Notes under the pieces: model-generated
Databases searched by the model: none
Told to the model about the DNA's origin: nothing
What the model saw: only the letters and a program-made list of their open reading frames with translations
Program-made: the position numbers and the translations under genes
Assembly: GCA_964342805.1 (NCBI GenBank)
Contig: CAYFHQ010000154.1
Span: 1 to 6,463 of the forward strand
Origin: CAYFHQ01 sp964342805
GTDB taxonomy: Bacteria > Bacillota > Clostridia > Peptostreptococcales > Acidaminobacteraceae
Length of the DNA: 6,463 nt
Reading direction: 5' to 3'
Shown here: piece after piece, positions 4,082 to 6,463 of the stretch
Layout: the number at the start of each line of letters is the position of its first letter
Position numbering within the stretch: position 1 is the stretch's first letter

Positions 4082-6463
4082 TTACTCCTGAACTTCTGCC
4101 TTAATTTTTGCCAAAACTGCACTGGCTTCAGCTCGGGACAGGTAGTTTTCTGGCTTGAAAGACTTGTCCCCATAACCGGACAAAATCCCCTTGCTATAGA
4201 CCTTTAATATGGAGTCCTTGTAGGGATCTTGAATGTCCTCGAAGTCTGCAATTTTCCCAATGGCCGCGTCTTTTTCTGTAGCGTCCAAATCAGCTAGTTT
4301 TAGGGCGTTGGCTGCAATCTTGGCGATATCACCGCGGCTGATTTTTGCCGAGTAGTCCTCAAATTGTCCCTTGGTGATATAGCCTTCCTTGATGGCCCGA
4401 TCAATGTACTTTTGAGCCCAGTAGCCAGAAGACTCCCCTTCAACCTTACCGTGTAGGGTAATGCACAAGGTGGTTAAGAACTGGTCCACGGTGAAGGAGT
4501 CAGTGGGTCTGAAATAGCCATTGTTTCCACTGAGAATCTTTGCATCAACCAGCTTATATAGATTAGACGCATACCAGTCCGTGTCCCTTACGTCATAAAA
4601 GACGCTACTTCCCTCAAGGCTGGCTGGTTTCGGGTTTACCTGCAGATCGTTTAACAACTCAACCTGGCTGGTCCCTTCAGTCGCCCTCGCATACTTAAAG
4701 GAAGAGACAAACATGACGTAGTCTTGGTTTTCATCAATAAAATAGTCAACGGTGTCTGGGGTGAGGGCTTCTAAGTTCTTGCCTTTTAAATCAGTCCGAG
4801 CAAACTGGATACTGCCCTTCCAAGTACCAATGTACATGTGGCTGTCACTGACCACTACCTCTGAAGCCCAGTGGCTATTGGAATATACTCGAGACACCTT
4901 ATTGCTAGTAAGAGGTGTCTTGTAAATCCCGCCATTGTTTCCTTTTACATAGTAAAGGTTACCCTTGTGGACATCTGCTCCGTAAATAAAGTGGGAGTTG
5001 ATCTTTTCTGCCGTAAGGGTTTCCAAGTTGAACTTGGTCAAAAGGTATTCTGGTGAAACCTTTTGGTCAATGACATACCCATCAAAAAACTGGACTGTGT
5101 CCACCTTAAAGAGGGCTTCTTTTTTGCTAACATCATAAGAACCAATGGGGAGGCGATAAAGGTTCTTATGGTAGTTTTCGTCCTTGTCCCCAGTGAAGTA
5201 AACATACTGTTTGTCTAGCCCCAAGAGGTTGTAATCATCGGTTTCATTGATCTCGTATAAACTGCGATCTGCAAGGTCTATGACTTGAATATTGGTCCGG
5301 TTAGACTTAACGCCCACCACTTGGTCAGCATATTTAACCACTGACCCATTGGCCAAATCAATGACACTCTCATTTAGACGGTTTAGATTTGTTGACAACA
5401 CACTTTCCTTAAGGCCTGGTGTGAGTTCCGTCAGTTCATTGTCTTTAATGAAGAGGAGGTTGCCTTTTTCATTTACAGCTATGCTACCGTCACCCATACC
5501 CATGTTTCGCAGGCTATAATAGGTGGGTTTCTTTGTATGCACATTGTAAAAGGTAATGTACTGGTAGTCCTTAAAGTAGACTTGCTTATCAATAACACTT
5601 CGGATTTTTGTATGCTGACCAAGGACCTTGGAAAAGATGCGCTCTGGCTGTGCACCATTGGTTTCTAGACTTAACTTGTGGAATTGCCTGTAGTCGTATT
5701 CTTGATTCTCTTTTTTCAAGGAGCAAATGTAGTAGAGGTGGTCGCCAATTACTTGTAGGTTGTCCGCATCTTTTACATCTTCAAGTAAGAGGCTCCGGTT
5801 ACTGCCATCATAGTGGGACTTGTATAGGGTATCCAAGTGGGTTTTACGATCATATTCAGCAAAGTAGACCCACTGGCCATCAAAGGCCAGGTCTTCCGTG
5901 TCCTCCCACTCAAAGGTTGAAACCTTGTCAGAGGTGAGGTCATACACAGCAACCTTGTCATAGCCTCTTGCAATGAGTTTACCGTCAATAGCCTCCGTCT
6001 TGTGATAACCAAAATCCTCTAGCTTCTTAACCACTAGGGTATTGGGGTCTAATTGATAGTTGGTACCAGCATAGAAGGTAATCATCCCTTGGGTATACTG
6101 TAAGTTCTGAACGGCGTCTGTCCAGTGCTTGCCATTGTAGAGCCGTTTCTTGTCACTTCCACTGATATGGATTCTGTAAAGCTCTCCTTCGCCCTGGTAG
6201 TAGGCGCTAGAGGAGATATAGTAGATCCAGTCTCCTAATTTAACAAACTCAATGGCCTTCAGTTGTAAAAGGGCCTCATACCCTGTACCATCCTTCTTGA
6301 TTTTCGACAGGGTGCCGAAGTTCACGTCATCCAGATAGTAAATCCAATCTCCTTCTTCTTGGGCGATGCTAGAGGAAATGTCCTTGGTTTCAGCTAGTGA
6401 AATGGAGGACATATAATGGACCCCAAAGTCAAGACAAAATATTCTCTTGCTTAAGTTAGTCCT
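4082..6463 (-). CDS. Secreted beta-propeller (DUF5050-type) protein with three SLH domains, 5' end outside window
   Basis: A cell-surface protein. Numbering from the internal ATG at 6412-6410 (776 residues), residues about 18-590 are repeated blades of the pattern G-(D/N)-x-(I/L/V)-Y-Y/F ... LY(K/R) ... DG, for example GDWIYYLDD, GDWIYYISS, GQWVYFAEY, GDHLYYICS, KQYVYFTGD and GNLYYVKGN. This is typical of DUF5050 propellers. Residues about 605-652, 662-705 and 723-770 are three SLH domains, which bind secondary cell-wall polymers in S-layer bacteria; SRGD and SRAE are seen in the second and third, but TVDQ replaces the usual TRAE-like motif in the first. The start is doubtful: the frame is open from 6412 to the window edge with no stop, and no ribosome binding site precedes the ATG. 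The segment SKRIFCLDFGVHYMSSISLA, then ETKD, looks like the end of a signal peptide with cleavage after SLA, so the true start lies upstream. The ligand of the propeller is unknown. Confidence 0.85.
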   Translation of the reverse strand, partial: RTNLSKRIFCLDFGVHYMSSISLAETKDISSSIAQEEGDWIYYLDDVNFGTLSKIKKDGTGYEALLQLKAIEFVKLGDWIYYISSSAYYQGEGELYRIHISGSDKKRLYNGKHWTDAVQNLQYTQGMITFYAGTNYQLDPNTLVVKKLEDFGYHKTEAIDGKLIARGYDKVAVYDLTSDKVSTFEWEDTEDLAFDGQWVYFAEYDRKTHLDTLYKSHYDGSNRSLLLEDVKDADNLQVIGDHLYYICSLKKENQEYDYRQFHKLSLETNGAQPERIFSKVLGQHTKIRSVIDKQVYFKDYQYITFYNVHTKKPTYYSLRNMGMGDGSIAVNEKGNLLFIKDNELTELTPGLKESVLSTNLNRLNESVIDLANGSVVKYADQVVGVKSNRTNIQVIDLADRSLYEINETDDYNLLGLDKQYVYFTGDKDENYHKNLYRLPIGSYDVSKKEALFKVDTVQFFDGYVIDQKVSPEYLLTKFNLETLTAEKINSHFIYGADVHKGNLYYVKGNNGGIYKTPLTSNKVSRVYSNSHWASEVVVSDSHMYIGTWKGSIQFARTDLKGKNLEALTPDTVDYFIDENQDYVMFVSSFKYARATEGTSQVELLNDLQVNPKPASLEGSSVFYDVRDTDWYASNLYKLVDAKILSGNNGYFRPTDSFTVDQFLTTLCITLHGKVEGESSGYWAQKYIDRAIKEGYITKGQFEDYSAKISRGDIAKIAANALKLADLDATEKDAAIGKIADFEDIQDPYKDSILKVYSKGILSGYGDKSFKPENYLSRAEASAVLAKIKAEVQE

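Noticed and set aside
5608..5937. Plus-strand open frame of 109 codons inside the SLH protein gene
   Set aside because: It is a shadow of the long minus-strand gene, with an unnatural composition rich in Cys, His and Arg.

Overview
The window looks like chromosomal DNA from a low-to-moderate-GC Firmicute, most likely a clostridial lineage with an S-layer. The grounds are strong AGGAGG-type ribosome binding sites, a YwbE-family gene, a clostridial-style large serine recombinase, and a surface protein with three SLH domains. The genus cannot be named from the sequence alone. No rRNA, tRNA or CRISPR array is visible.

Left part (1 to about 2800) is acquired DNA and visibly more AT-rich than the rest. 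Bases 1-54 look like the terminal repeats of an IS21-type insertion sequence, ending in CA at 53-54. Immediately next to it, in mid-gene, starts the C-terminal part of a large serine recombinase (55-1149). Its catalytic N-terminal domain is missing, so this is a broken integrase. It has its own hairpin terminator (1158-1195). After a 170-base leader comes an intact 446-residue gene (1368-2708) with a Schlafen/AlbA_2 domain, a RecG-C-type GHKL ATPase domain and a winged helix.

A 17-bp sequence occurs twice as an exact direct repeat, at 1103-1119 inside the recombinase 3' end and at 2780-2796, just beyond the Schlafen gene. In both places it is read in frame as Cys-Gly-Asp-Cys-Gly. The second copy lies in a headless reading frame (2686-2832) whose stop codon overlaps the start of ywbE (TAATG). 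The simplest reading is an attachment-site duplication: a serine-recombinase element entered the 3' end of a gene upstream of ywbE, and the Schlafen gene now sits between two att-like copies as a roughly 1.7-kb island. This is the most interesting signal in the window, but it is an inference.

Middle part (2832-4081): ywbE (65 residues) followed by two hairpins, the second a textbook terminator. Next is a 219-residue HEAT-like protein of the DNA alkylation repair (AlkD-like) family, then an intergenic stretch with a 12-bp tandem repeat and a very strong bidirectional terminator.

Right part (4082-6463, minus strand): a large secreted beta-propeller protein of the DUF5050 type with three C-terminal SLH domains. 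It is convergent with the alkylation-repair gene. Its reading frame stays open to the window edge, so the true start is probably outside.

No pathway links these genes. The window is a junction between a decayed mobile island and ordinary chromosomal genes.
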